A DNA stretch of 64,000 nt from Albula goreensis. Taxonomy: Eukaryota; Chordata; Actinopteri; Albuliformes; Albulidae. The translations under genes and the position numbers were made by a program. The DNA is taken from assembly GCA_022829145.1 (NCBI GenBank), contig CM040747.1:34240052-34304051 (forward strand), given 5' to 3'. The notes below the pieces were generated by a model. That model did not search any database, was not told the origin of the DNA, and saw only the letters and a list, made by a program, of their open reading frames with translations. Below, one piece after another: positions 41,777-54,474 of this stretch; within the stretch, counting starts at the first letter, position 1, and every line of letters starts with the position of its first letter.

Positions 41777-41792
41777 GGCTCTCAAAAGAGCC
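41777..41792 (-). terminator. Histone 3' stem-loop, H4 unit 3
   Basis: GGCTCT-CAAA-AGAGCC gives loop UUUG on the transcript. It lies 43 nt beyond the stop with an ACCCA flank. Confidence 0.94.
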
Positions 41793-41835
41793 TTTTTGCG
41801 TGGTGAAACAATTAGGATTCTCCAAGCCTGTGGAT

Positions 41836-42995
<1,160 letters not shown>

Positions 42996-43002
42996 TTGTG
43001 GT

Positions 43003-43018
43003 GGCTCTTAAAAGAGCC
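43003..43018 (-). terminator. Histone 3' stem-loop, first H3 of unit 3
   Basis: GGCTCT-TAAA-AGAGCC lies 30 nt beyond the stop. Confidence 0.95.
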
Positions 43019-43048
43019 TTTTTATTTGTTAAGGATCTGAAAGGGGTT

Positions 43049-43620
<572 letters not shown>

Positions 43621-44095
43621 TTTTCCTCAGCTTCCAAAAATTCAAATTCTCATTACCTTTTATTCCAATTTCATTCATTCTTTCCCCCGAAGTCAGACCT
43701 TCCCCTTATCCATCATTTTGAGTTTCACAGACAGGACGCATCATTCTTACGCATTTTACGAGTTATTTATTTTTTATTTTTATTTAATTATTTTCAAAAA
43801 AGTGAAATGCACCAGAGTGTGCAAAACTAAAACACAAAAGCAGTCATTTGATACAAGTAGCTCAGCTTCATCGCTGGCAGTTCCCAACATGCAATGAGAA
43901 ATCGACAGAATACATGAATTGAACATGTTATTTTTCCCAGGAAGGGTAGCCTCATGTTGAGCATTTATGGTCCCTCAATTTGTTTTGAAGATTAGTTGTC
44001 CAACAAAGAGAAAACGTGCGCGTATGAACAATCTAAAAGGTTCCTCACGTTAACGGGAATAGTCAACGCCTCAAAAACCCTTTCATGGCGGATCT

Positions 44096-44121
44096 AATAT
44101 ATATATATATATATATATATA
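44096..44121. repeat. (TA)n microsatellite
   Basis: About 13 TA dinucleotides lie in unit A of the H3 duplication. The matching position in unit B is an irregular AT tract. Confidence 0.92.
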
Positions 44122-44258
44122 ATACCCAGGGTTTCATTTAGTCAATGACATCAGACAAGAAAACACTCGGAACAAGAGGAAAGCAACGGTAGCTTATTAA
44201 GTGATACATTCGAGATACAATATAAAATGGTACTTTCGCGTTTTATAGAAGTTTGGGT

Positions 44259-44274
44259 GGCTCTTAAAAGAGCC
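44259..44274 (-). terminator. Histone 3' stem-loop, second H3 of unit 3 (duplication junction)
   Basis: GGCTCT-TAAA-AGAGCC. Left of it the sequence (cgttttatagaagtttgggt) is that found downstream of H2A unit 3; right of it the sequence is H3-type 3' UTR. Confidence 0.95.
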
Positions 44275-44304
44275 TTTTTATTTGTTAAGGATCAGAGAGG
44301 GATT

Positions 44305-44876
<572 letters not shown>

Positions 44877-45541
44877 GTTTTCCTCAGCTTCCAAAAATTC
44901 AAAATTCTCATTACCTTTTATTCCAATTTCATTCATTCTTTCCCCCGAAGTCAGACCTTCCCCTTATCCATCATTTTGAGTTTCACAGACAGGACGCATC
45001 ATTCTTACGCATTTTACGAGTTATTTTTTATTTTTATTTAATTATTTTCAAAAAAAGTGAAATGCACCAGAGTGTGCAAAACTAAAACACAAAAGCAGTC
45101 ATTTGATACAAGTAGCTCAGCTTCATCGCTGGCAGTTCCCAACATGCAATGAGAAATCGACAGAATACATGAATTGAACATGTTATTTTTCCCAGGAAGG
45201 GTAGCCTCATGTTGAGCATTTATGGTCCCTCAATTTGTTTTGAAGATTAGTTGTCCAACAAAGGGAAAACGTGCGCGTATGAACAATCTAAAAGGTTCCT
45301 CACGTTAACGGGAATAGTCAACGCCTCAAAAACCCTTTCATGGCGGATCTAGTATGATATACGTCTATAATAACTTATATATGATATATAATAATGATAT
45401 ATCATACCCAAGGTTTCATTTAGTCAATGACATCAGACAAGAAAACACTCGGAACAAGAGGAAAGCAACGGTAGCTTATTAAGTGATACATTCGAGATAC
45501 AATATAAAATGGTACTTCTCGCGTTTTATAGAAGTTTGGGT

Positions 45542-45557
45542 GGCTCTTAAAAGAGCC
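45542..45557 (-). terminator. Histone 3' stem-loop, H2A unit 3
   Basis: GGCTCT-TAAA-AGAGCC lies 28 nt beyond the stop, with an ACCCA flank. Confidence 0.95.
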
Positions 45558-45585
45558 TTTGTTTAGTGGGTCGATGAGAAGAAAA

Positions 45586-46090
<505 letters not shown>

Positions 46091-47455
46091 AGGACATATT
46101 TTACTCTGATTTTCTTTGTCACTCGTAAAGCTTCGTACACCGCTTCGACGTTATTAAAAGTACCACAAAAATCATTTACAAGTCTTAGGTGTTACATGTA
46201 TTGAAGCTTTCGCTATAACGCTGCAAGTGTCATTGTTTTTTTTTCAGTGCCCCTTAAACATTATATTGTTTTATTTGCTGTAGCGAATTGCAGACAAAAA
46301 CATATAAAAAAACCTTTGTGCTCGCTTTGCTTTTTTTTTTTTTAGAAAAGCCCTTTTTAAAAAACTCATCTTTGCCTTCAACTGCGGGTTGAGATCAGGG
46401 AAACTAGCAGGCGATTCGCTTAATGCTAAACACATGAAAAGGTATGTAACAGTAAGCAGTACAATGAAAACGGAGCTATTTTTCAGATATACAAGAATAT
46501 AACAATCAAAAATGGATTGAATTTGCACTTTCAATGTGATTTTAGGAGGCTCCAAAGAGAACCTTCGCTCACTTCAGAGCACTTCATCAGCAGAGAGGCC
46601 TGGTCAAACCTTATCTTCTTTGCACATGGGAGCAGTTTATAGCTGACGTCTCTACTGTGACTGATACCTCCACCATGTAACTGATTCCTCTGTTGTTACT
46701 AAGTGTCATCTCTGTTGCAGTGGTGAATGTTACTTTAAATGTTGTTTTAAAGACAGACTGATGCCTCCACTTCCTGAATGCTGACTGGGAGAAAAGACTC
46801 CCATGCTACTGTAGGAAGGATGGACTGTCAATGTGACTGAATTGAGCCTGTAATCCCACCTTTGTGCTTCTTTTTCATAGACTTAGTCGTTCCAGGTGCA
46901 CTCTTCACTGGCGCAAGTCCAGGACTCCTTTCAGTGTCAGGCTGAGATGCATCGGCTACCAGAAAAAAAAGGACTGAGACTCAAAGACACACAGGAAAAA
47001 ATATACAGATATATCTTAATGTGACATAAAGTACACATTACAAAAATTACAAGTTTAGTATATGGTTTAGCTGTGTGGACAAACCAAATTGTTACTTCTT
47101 TAGTCACTATCCATGTTAGTTTGGGTTTTTTTCCATACAGTATTGCTTCAGTGCACCCAATCCCACAGTGGCTCAGTTCTGCCTAAATCCATAATCTGTC
47201 CTTAACCTGTCTCATGCAGGGACCCTGCAGCTGAGTGCTGATCACTTTTTAGCTTCTGAGCTAGTGTGTGTGTGTGACATAGAACTGTCATTGGCTGACC
47301 TAGTTGGTGGTTGTGAAATGTATGCCATTTATTTAACAGTGTTTACATTAATCTGTGCTGTATTTAGGACATTTTGTCATGTTAACACAGTCATGTTAAA
47401 TTTGACATTTTCTGTGATATTGAATATCATGTTTTTACTACTAAGAAGGATTTCC
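46091..47455. other. Right flank of the histone cluster
   Basis: Aside from the possible H1 stem-loop relic there is a minus-strand coding-like segment at 46828-46953. It follows a pyrimidine tract and tag acceptor at 46956-46975, reads DASQPDTERSPGLAP and becomes Lys-rich (KSMKKKHKG). It could be a terminal exon, but its phase does not fit the exon at 47460-47504. Confidence 0.4.
46548..46563 (-). other. Possible decayed histone 3' stem-loop (relic of a lost H1)
   Basis: ggctccaaagagaacc resembles the H1 stem-loop ggctctgaaaagagcc with several changes. It is preceded by aatgtgatttt(a)gga, similar to gaagtgattgtgggt left of the H1 stem-loops. It is at the distance right of H2A where H1 begins in units 1 and 2. 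No H1 coding sequence follows. Confidence 0.4.
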
Positions 47456-47459
47456 TCAC

Positions 47460-47504
47460 CTGTTTCGCTCTTCCTGTTTGATCATGTACTCTGCCTCCTG
47501 GGTT
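47460..47504 (-). CDS. Candidate 45-nt exon of the small membrane-protein gene
   Basis: It is bounded by a pyrimidine-rich acceptor (ccccctccctacag) and a GTGAGG donor. In the phase that follows the exon at 47639-47767 it reads TQEAEYMIKQEERN, a charged cytoplasmic-tail-like segment. A TGA lies directly across the donor, so without splicing the protein would end here. Confidence 0.4.
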
Positions 47505-47638
47505 CTGTAGGGAGGGGGCGGGGTTCTGTAACAGGGATGGGTGGCTGACTCCTTTCATTGGCTGGTCTTAAACTCCTGCTCTTATTTACCCTCTCTGTCT
47601 TCTTCCCTTTGTCTCGTCAGCTGATTACGGTCCTCCAC

Positions 47639-47767
47639 CTCGTCTGCACCTCATGAAAGAAAGTCCTCCTCAGGGAGAGGCGGATGGTCAGGCAGATGAG
47701 GGAGACAATTACAGTGAACACCAGAATCCAAATCTCCATGGCCATTCTGCTGGGAACGAGGGACATT
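47639..47767 (-). CDS. Candidate exon 2: transmembrane segment of a small type I membrane protein
   Basis: It follows a good acceptor (gcctgtctccacag) and continues in frame from the exon at 49490-49686 (split Arg codon AG/A). It encodes MSLVPSRMA and then a strongly hydrophobic helix (MEIWILVFTVIVSLICLTI) followed by the basic stop-transfer RLSLRR. A donor AG/GTGGAG at 47638 leads to the 45-nt exon at 47460. If it is not used, the frame ends at TGA 47617-47619 after ten more codons. I do not recognise the family. Confidence 0.5.
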
Positions 47768-47769
47768 CT

Positions 47770-49489
47770 GTGGAGACAGGCATCTTGTGAGGGCACCGTT
47801 CACAGCCAGCCACAACAACTTCTACATTCAAGTTTGCTAACAATATTAATTTATTGAAAGACAAATACATTCTTGCTATATACAGATATGTTTTGATTTG
47901 CATATATCCTGAATTCATGAATTTTAAACTTAAGCTTGGTGCAAATTATATGGCATGCAAATATAAGACAAAAGAAAGCACAACCTCACCTGTGCCCATC
48001 TCAAATGACTGTACTGCCCTCTCTTTGTACCAGATACCATACCCTGCATGATCACCATATAAATGACAGTCACATAAATGACTTGTTTGGAACTAAACAA
48101 ACCATGTTTGGAACTAGACAAACCATTATTGACTTACCTAACAACAAAGGAAAACAAGCATATATAGTTGTATGTAAAGGTACTGTTTCATGTTAAGGTA
48201 CCCCTTAGGATAATGCAGTGTTTTAGCTGAGCTACTAGAAAGATGTATTTAGTGCAGAACTGGCTATAAATTCCATTATTTAATTCACCAACTTCCAACC
48301 TTTGAGGATTATACAGAAAACATACTTCTTGTTTTGAACACAGTCCTCATCTCATTCATTTGCTTTTAATAGGCACAGATTTAACTGACTGCAGAATTAT
48401 AAGCCAGAGATGGCTAAATGAATGTTCAGTGTTGATTCACAAATTTAAGAAGAAAAACAGTCCCAACAGCTAGGAAGTACGTGGTCATTAATAATAATTT
48501 CTGTCTGTCCTTTATGTTCAATTCTGCATCAGTTGTCAGTGTTCTAAATTTGAACGTCCTTCCCATTGTGACATCATTATGAAATGCCATTTTAGTCAAA
48601 ATAAAAAAAAAATGTTTTTAAAAAATAAATAATCAAATGGATAGATAAATTAGTCAATAAATTGTGAAATAATTCAATGAATAATAACTCATTATGAAAA
48701 AATATTTAGTCATACTCATTTTCACAATACCATTATTATGTTACATTTTTAATTTATAATAATGTAACAATGAATCATTTGAGGTTTATTTCATGATAAC
48801 AAATTTTATTTCCAAATTACTTTTTTCAAACAACCTGTTTCATTTCATCACGAAACTTTAATTTCATAATTAAATGCCGCTTTTGTCACAATTATTTGTA
48901 AAGTGCATTTAATACTAGCACCTTATGGCAAAACAAGTTTGCACCAACATTGGCCATTCTCATATACGACATAATGTATAGGTTTGCTGGTTTGTTAACA
49001 AGCTTCATTAAGGTAAAACATTAAAACTCCTGTAATTCCTTTAGCCTATCTGTTAAATTCAGGCACAGAACTGATTAATTCATTTTAAAGTAACGACAAA
49101 GAGACACAGCATTTGAAGAAAAGCTTGAGGTATCTACTTACATGTCTGAAGGATGTAACTGTCCAAGACAATAGTGGAACACATAAATGTCTTCTACTAT
49201 ACTAAGTGACTGGTAAATCTTGGTATCATAATATATATATGCAGTCATGACTTGTCCAAATCACATATTAATTGACAGCTGTTTGCATTTTAAGAACCCT
49301 TCTATTGTGACATCATAGAGGTTGAAATACTGAAAAGTTTAAACCATACTATTGTTGCTAACGTTTTACATGAATACAATGCTTTTAAATAATAACAAGA
49401 ACAATAAACACGGTATTGTATATTATTTAAATCCAGGGTGGGCCGCCAGGTGGGGGACAAGAAAGCTTAGGGTGAGGGGACAAAACTAC
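47770..49489 (-). other. Presumed intron of the small membrane-protein gene
   Basis: AT-rich with no further coding signal noticed. It contains poly-A and AAAT tracts near 48600-48660. Confidence 0.4.
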
Positions 49490-49686
49490 CTGAGCTGTGG
49501 GTTAATGAATGTGTGAATGTTTTTAAAATGAAGTTCTGCTTTACTGAGGCTCTGTCTGTCCTGGTCGTCTGTGGTGGGTGGATCACTTTTTCTGTGTTGT
49601 GGTAGCATGGGTCCATGTCTACGGCCCCTGACATAAGTACAACATGACAAAAATATAACCAGTATAGCATGACTAAACTCTTTCAT
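49490..49686 (-). CDS. Candidate exon 1: signal peptide and short ectodomain
   Basis: ATG at 49684-49686. The first 20 residues (MKEFSHAILVIFLSCCTYVR) look like a signal peptide. A short, polar, proline-containing ectodomain follows (SDPPTTDDQDRQSLSKAEL ... HTFINPQL), ending at an AG/GTAGTT donor (phase 2). The phase fits exon 2 at 47767 exactly. The predicted product is about 100-120 residues, single-pass, with the N-terminus outside. No symbol can be given. An overlapping frame at 49467-49670 is the shadow. Confidence 0.5.
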
Positions 49687-51228
49687 TGACAGATGTAGGC
49701 TTACATTCTCTTCAATGGAAGGTATAGTAAGAATTTTTATATATGGAATAACATAAGCAGATATATGGTATGTGGGTAAGTATTAAGTACATTTTAAATG
49801 GCATAAGCATGTATATGGTAAGCATTAACTACACTGAAAGTCATTAACTTCAAACTGGACTACAGCCTGATGCTACATGGTTAAGCAAGGAAAGCAACGG
49901 AAAACGGACTGCATATATGAAATAACATATCTTTCTAACACATTTTACAACCATATTTTGAAATATCGATTACTAAACACAGTATATCAAAAAGACACCT
50001 ACAGACATGGCTTCTGTAAGCTTTTTGGCAAGGATTAACAGACAAGCAGCTACAGATCGAATGGTAAAGATAGACGTAAAAAACTTAAATGTGGTTTTTA
50101 TGTTAACTACATTTCCACTAGATGGAGCTGTTATACACAAAATTGACTGACTGTAAACTTAAACCGAAACACCACTTGGAGCATGATCCACATTTGATCC
50201 GTCAGTTCGGTCCACATGTAGCCCTGTGGCCAGCGCACTTTGAAGCAAAGCATAGCTTATTTTAAAAGGCTTGCAAGAAATATCAGGCGCTTCAAAAATT
50301 GCCCTTTTTGCTTTCAGAGAGACATCAGTGTCAGACGGCACGTCATTCACACTCATGTAGATATCCGAGACCTTCGCCAGAAGTGGCAAATACTGCCGCT
50401 GTTCACGTTGATGTTCCTAACAAGGAAACTGCAAATGCTCTGAGACGTAAGTCTTCAAATGTGGACACAGTGCGCCTGGCTGAAAATGTGACTGGACTAA
50501 ACTGGACTAAACTACAAGCATGGGATGATCTTGATATGGCTCATTGGAAGGACTGCCAGAGTACTTTGACATCACCCAAATGTTGATACAGCAGGAGAAG
50601 TCAATCTTCACAGTCAAGAAGCTCATTGCCTGGTATATTCAACATGACAGATCTTATCATCTCAAAACATCGCCAGGCGAGGAAGTGAAACGTATTAAGC
50701 CACCGGAACTACAGGATGCATACCTACTGGCAGACAACAAAATTGGTGGGATGCATCTTGACACATTGAAAAGATATATCCATGTTTAAAGGGTGAGGCT
50801 TGTGAATGGGATAAGTTATTTTATTACAAAAGACAGACTCACATACTACTATTCTGTTCCCAAAGCATATTTTTTTATTTCATACTGTCAGCCAGAATAG
50901 TGTTTTAATCAGTGGTGGTCTTTATGATTTGACCTATAAATATTTACAATAGTTAATAAGAGGACATAGATTCTGCAGTAGTGTGTGGGCTGTTTGTGGT
51001 CATGGTTGTTACCCTTCACCTGCAAAACATCTTGACATTTGTTATTGTGTGCCTTAAAGCAACTTAACTTCAACGTTCTTGCATGTTGTCAGCTTTCATT
51101 TATTTCATGGAACCCAGCATTAAGGGTGAGGATAGACTTGGGTAAGGCACTGTGTCAGGGGTGGACAGGGATGTACACTCAGTTGCTGGTTTACGTCTGT
51201 TTGGGTGTTTACTTTGCTAAACTAGGGT
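49687..51228. other. Intergenic with an unrecognised coding-like stretch
   Basis: See the entry at 50159-50789. No other gene is recognised. The plus-strand frame at 51039-51230 has no support. Confidence 0.45.
50159..50789 (+). other. Coding-like stretch, possibly decayed gene or repeat fragment
   Basis: Three plus-strand frames succeed one another. 50240-50443 reads RRFKNCPFCFQRDISVRRH and VIHTH, like a C2H2 finger. 50299-50586 contains NVDTVRLAENV and LQAWDDLDMAHW. 50544-50789 contains EKSIFTVKKLIAWYIQHD and DNKIGGMHLDTLKRYI. Each looks protein-like, but they need frame changes or introns to join. A minus-strand frame (50159-50389) also reads plausibly (MPLLAKVSDIYMSVNDVP). I cannot identify a family; a disrupted gene or repeat-derived fragment is likeliest. 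Confidence 0.35.
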
Positions 51229-51770
51229 GACCAATTTGTACCGTGTTAAATCAACCACGTGAATAATCAGGAATTATTTTCAGTGTGTCTGCTACAGTTG
51301 CTTAACCCTATTTTATAATTTAATATGTACACTTATTTGCCAGTTTATTAGGTTCACCAAGCTAAATCGAAGTCCAGCTAATACAACAGCCCTGCAAAAC
51401 TTCTTACCTTCGTAAAGGTTTTACTGTTCAGTTTGTGTTGTAGAGAGGTGTTAATTCAACTTGACACCTGCTCATTTAAGAGGTTGTAGTTTGTTGTTCA
51501 TTCTTGAATTGTACTGTCATACTGAGGTGACTGTAACTGTAATATATTACAATATTTAGTCTGCATAGCAGACTAAATATTAAAAACATCTCAATGTAAC
51601 ACAGTACAATTCAGCAGCAACACTAATAAATTACTACCTCTAAAATGAACATCGACCTTAAGCAACACCTCTATACAGCAGTTTCAAAAACAAACAAAAT
51701 AAATAATTCACTTAAAATATTTCATGGTTATTCACATGGTTGATTTAGCATCTTACAAGTTGGTTATCTT
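51229..51770. mobile_element. Fold-back (long inverted repeat) element, about 540 bp
   Basis: The outer arms gttaaatcaaccacgtgaat (from 51244) and attcacatggttgatttagc (to 51749) are inverted copies. The match continues inwards through gaggtgtt- and gaattgtactgt-containing blocks to a perfect 14-bp palindrome pair (aatatttagtctgc, 51551-51564 and 51568-51581) around a 3-nt centre. The left arm is longer, apparently through an internal insertion that includes acacttatttgccagtttat. No coding capacity. Confidence 0.75.
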
Positions 51771-52084
51771 ACTTAAGGGAAGCAGACACCCTAATCAGAA
51801 CTTAAATGGAAATACCACAGTCTATGCTACAGTAAAACTGTAATCAAGAGACATTTTCTGGTGCCCTCTTTTCTGTATTCCCTATGGGACACATTAAGCA
51901 TAACACTGTGCTTACCAACAGAACTGGCGTTTTCAGTTTTGATAATTGCTGTACTTTTTGGTGCGTTGACATTTTGGCCATTGTGGAGGCATGATTCTCT
52001 GTTCACTTTGTTAAAACTGAGTGTGTATACAGGCTGAGAAGCCAGTTGCTTCTCTTTTAATTCAGGAGACTATATCCACTGCAA

Positions 52085-52112
52085 CGTGTTTTTTTTTTTT
52101 TTTTTTTTTTTG
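52085..52112. repeat. Poly-T tract
   Basis: A run of about 22 T followed by G, immediately left of the open frame at 52124. It may act as a polypyrimidine tract if ...atgcaatgcag (ending 52128) is a splice acceptor. Confidence 0.85.
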
Positions 52113-52123
52113 GGGGGGATGCA

Positions 52124-52426
52124 ATGCAGAGTTCTAGAGGCTCATGGCTGTTCCCCCGTGAGGAAAAGTTCATGGCCCAGCTAGACTTGCACTCTGCTCA
52201 GCTGATCGCAGTCATCCAGGCCAAAGGAGGAGCAACGCGTGAAAAGGCTGCTGATATCATGCAAGCTTTGGACCAGGGATATACGTCACCAAAGGAGGTC
52301 CTGATTGATCTGGGTTGCCACAATTTAACTGAATCTTTATATAGATACTTAAACGTTGGTATATCAATACTGACAGTGTCTGTGATATTTTTAATAATTC
52401 TTTTAATAATCAAGTACATTTCCTGA
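52124..52426 (+). CDS. Putative helical-domain protein with C-terminal membrane segment
   Basis: A 100-codon frame. Residues about 17-70 look like an amphipathic helical bundle (LDLHSAQLIAVIQAKGG, REKAADIMQALDQG, PKEVLIDLGCHNLTESLY). The last 25 residues are strongly hydrophobic (ISILTVSVIFLIILLIIKY). The helical part has the flavour of a death-fold (CARD-like) domain, but I cannot match it to a named protein. It may instead be an internal exon spliced after the AG at 52127-52128 with the hydrophobic part being intronic read-through. The codon pattern is better than that of neighbouring frames. Confidence is low. Confidence 0.35.
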   Translation: MQSSRGSWLFPREEKFMAQLDLHSAQLIAVIQAKGGATREKAADIMQALDQGYTSPKEVLIDLGCHNLTESLYRYLNVGISILTVSVIFLIILLIIKYIS

Positions 52427-53378
52427 TACTCAAAAGCTGCACCATTGAGCTCACATCCCTTTTTCCTTTTTATGAAACTGGCATCATCAGTTTCTAATTA
52501 AAGTGAGTGTAGGAGTTGTTGAGCTGTAACTTCTTCTGTCCACTGCATCCAGTCGCATCGCATTTGGCTGCATTCTGCTTCACTCACGGCTCTGTCGCTG
52601 TTTTCACAATCTCCGACGTCTGACAGCAGAAAGAGAAAAATGTGTAAATGATAACAACTATATCATAGCGCTGCCTGTAATGGAGAGAATCCGTCATTCC
52701 CTGAAAAACGAATGTTTAAACAGGTTGTGATGTAGAGATGAGTGTTTCGGTATGCGTTCGCTGCTTACATAGATGTTAGTGCGCACCATTCATGTTTGCC
52801 GGTTTTAACAGCATTCCTGTACACAAAATAATTCTCCATATCACAGCAGTTTCATGTTTGCAATGGTTAAACATTTATTGAAATGATGTGATTATGCCAA
52901 GGCATAATTCACTAACCCTGTATGTTGTTTCCCACTGTTCCACGTTCAAAGCAAAATGACGTAAACAGACGGTTTAAGTTTGTGGACAATGGGCTGTTAC
53001 AGGCGGAGGAGACAGTAAATTGTGTTGTATATTTCTGGACTTGTACATGGCTAAAATACGAGATGTCTGTAATGTCTAGAACTGATAAAATTAATATGTG
53101 TGATAATTGAAGAAAAATGTCATTTTAATTGTTTATGGAACTAATTGATGTCATTGCTATTGGTATGGTCTAAATAATGGACCAGAGTAAAACCTACTTA
53201 AGCAGGTCATTTGCTGTTAGGCAGGGTTGGCAGATCAATTTTTTTCCTTCTCTCTCTCTCACTAATTACAAACACAAATGACTAGTTTTGCTGTATATGT
53301 ATTAAGACAAAGTCTTAACTAGTCAAAGATGTGAGCTGGTCCAGCAAAATGGACTCATCAGCTGTTCAACATATACAC
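52427..53378. other. Intergenic or intronic; no gene recognised
   Basis: Only a short plus-strand frame (52922-53110) is open, without recognisable content. Confidence 0.55.
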
Positions 53379-53398
53379 ACACACAAAACACACACTCC

Positions 53399-53463
<65 letters not shown>
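53379..53463. repeat. (CA)n microsatellite
   Basis: An imperfect CA run interrupted by aaaac and ctccc is read directly. Confidence 0.92.
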
Positions 53464-53467
<4 letters not shown>

Positions 53468-53569
53468 ATGTTTTTGAACTGTGTTTGTTGTTAAAGCTCA
53501 ACTAGTACAGCACCACATCACAGACAAAATGCTGAGACATAGCTTTTCAGTTTGACAGTCAGGTGAAGT

Positions 53570-54345
53570 GTTATTCAGAACTCTATGGTAAAAGATGTCC
53601 ACAGAATGATTACCTCACAATGACCATGCTAGACTGAGACACTAATTTTCTGTCAACATGACATTAAAATGAAGTGTTGAAACAGAAGTTCTCTGGCAAA
53701 TCAAAACAGGGCTAGAATGAGCACATTCACGGATGACAAGCATGAGAAGTAATTTTTTGGATGAAACCTCTGTTTCAGTCTTAAATTAAGTGTTCCATTC
53801 ATTTCCCTTCAGACCATAGAATGATTAAACACAAATGAGACACAGGTTATTTGGATGGGAGTCATAAATGAAGTGTTAGACTCCTGCAATTGTCTCCATA
53901 CTGAATGCTATATCAGAAATTGGCTCAATAATGAGATCAATTTGAAAACTATCAAATGTTGGACATTGAAGTCTGAAGTGTTGAAAGAATTATTTATGCC
54001 ATAGAATCTTCACATTCACAATGACCCTGTTCAAGATGTTGTTTCAGGTTTGGTATTGTGTTGAAACAGAAGTGTCTGTACCATAGACGTACCATAGAAT
54101 GATTACCACATTCACATTTGACCCTGTGCTGAGACACAGATGTTTTTGGTGGATATGACAGTCATAAATGAAGTGTTGAAACAGAAGTTCTATGGTACCA
54201 TAGATGTACCATAGAATGATTACCACATTCACAATGACCCTGTGCTGAGACACAGATGTTGTTTGGATGGACATGACAGTCATAAATGAAGTGTTGAAAC
54301 AGAAGTTCTATGGTACCATAGACGTACCAAAGAATGATTACCACA
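53570..54345. repeat. Tandem ~118-bp repeats containing copies of a plexin exon 3' end
   Basis: Units near 54226, 54108 and 54013, and older ones to about 53600, repeat cctgtgctgagacacagatg followed by ttgtttggatgga and a linker with gtgttgaaacagaagttct and ctatggtaccatag. The first part matches the 3' end of the plexin exon at 54351-54474 (ctgtgctgagacacagagat). The repeats therefore carry degenerate copies of that exon end and its donor region within the downstream intron. Confidence 0.85.
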
Positions 54346-54350
54346 CTCAC

Positions 54351-54474
54351 CATGTCACTGTGCTGAGACACAGAGATGTTGTTTGGGTGGATGCTAAAAC
54401 GGACACACTGTTTGATATCCGAGGCGAACCCTTGTGGCTCAGAGGACCGTTCACACTTCTCCTCCCTGGTGCAT
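54351..54474 (-). CDS. plxna4: Plexin-A4-like, exon after the PSI domain
   Basis: A 124-nt exon with acceptor ttatcttgtag and donor GTGAGTGTGG. With the split Thr codon from the preceding exon it reads TCTREEKCERSSEP, then FASDIKQCVRFSIHPNN and ISVSQHSDM. This is the end of the first PSI domain and the lead into the first IPT region of plexin A proteins (family pattern CTRKERCERS ... HPNNISVSQ). The two Cys residues of the PSI disulphide pattern are present. The frame is intact. No later plexin exons were recognised further left in the window. Confidence 0.88.
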
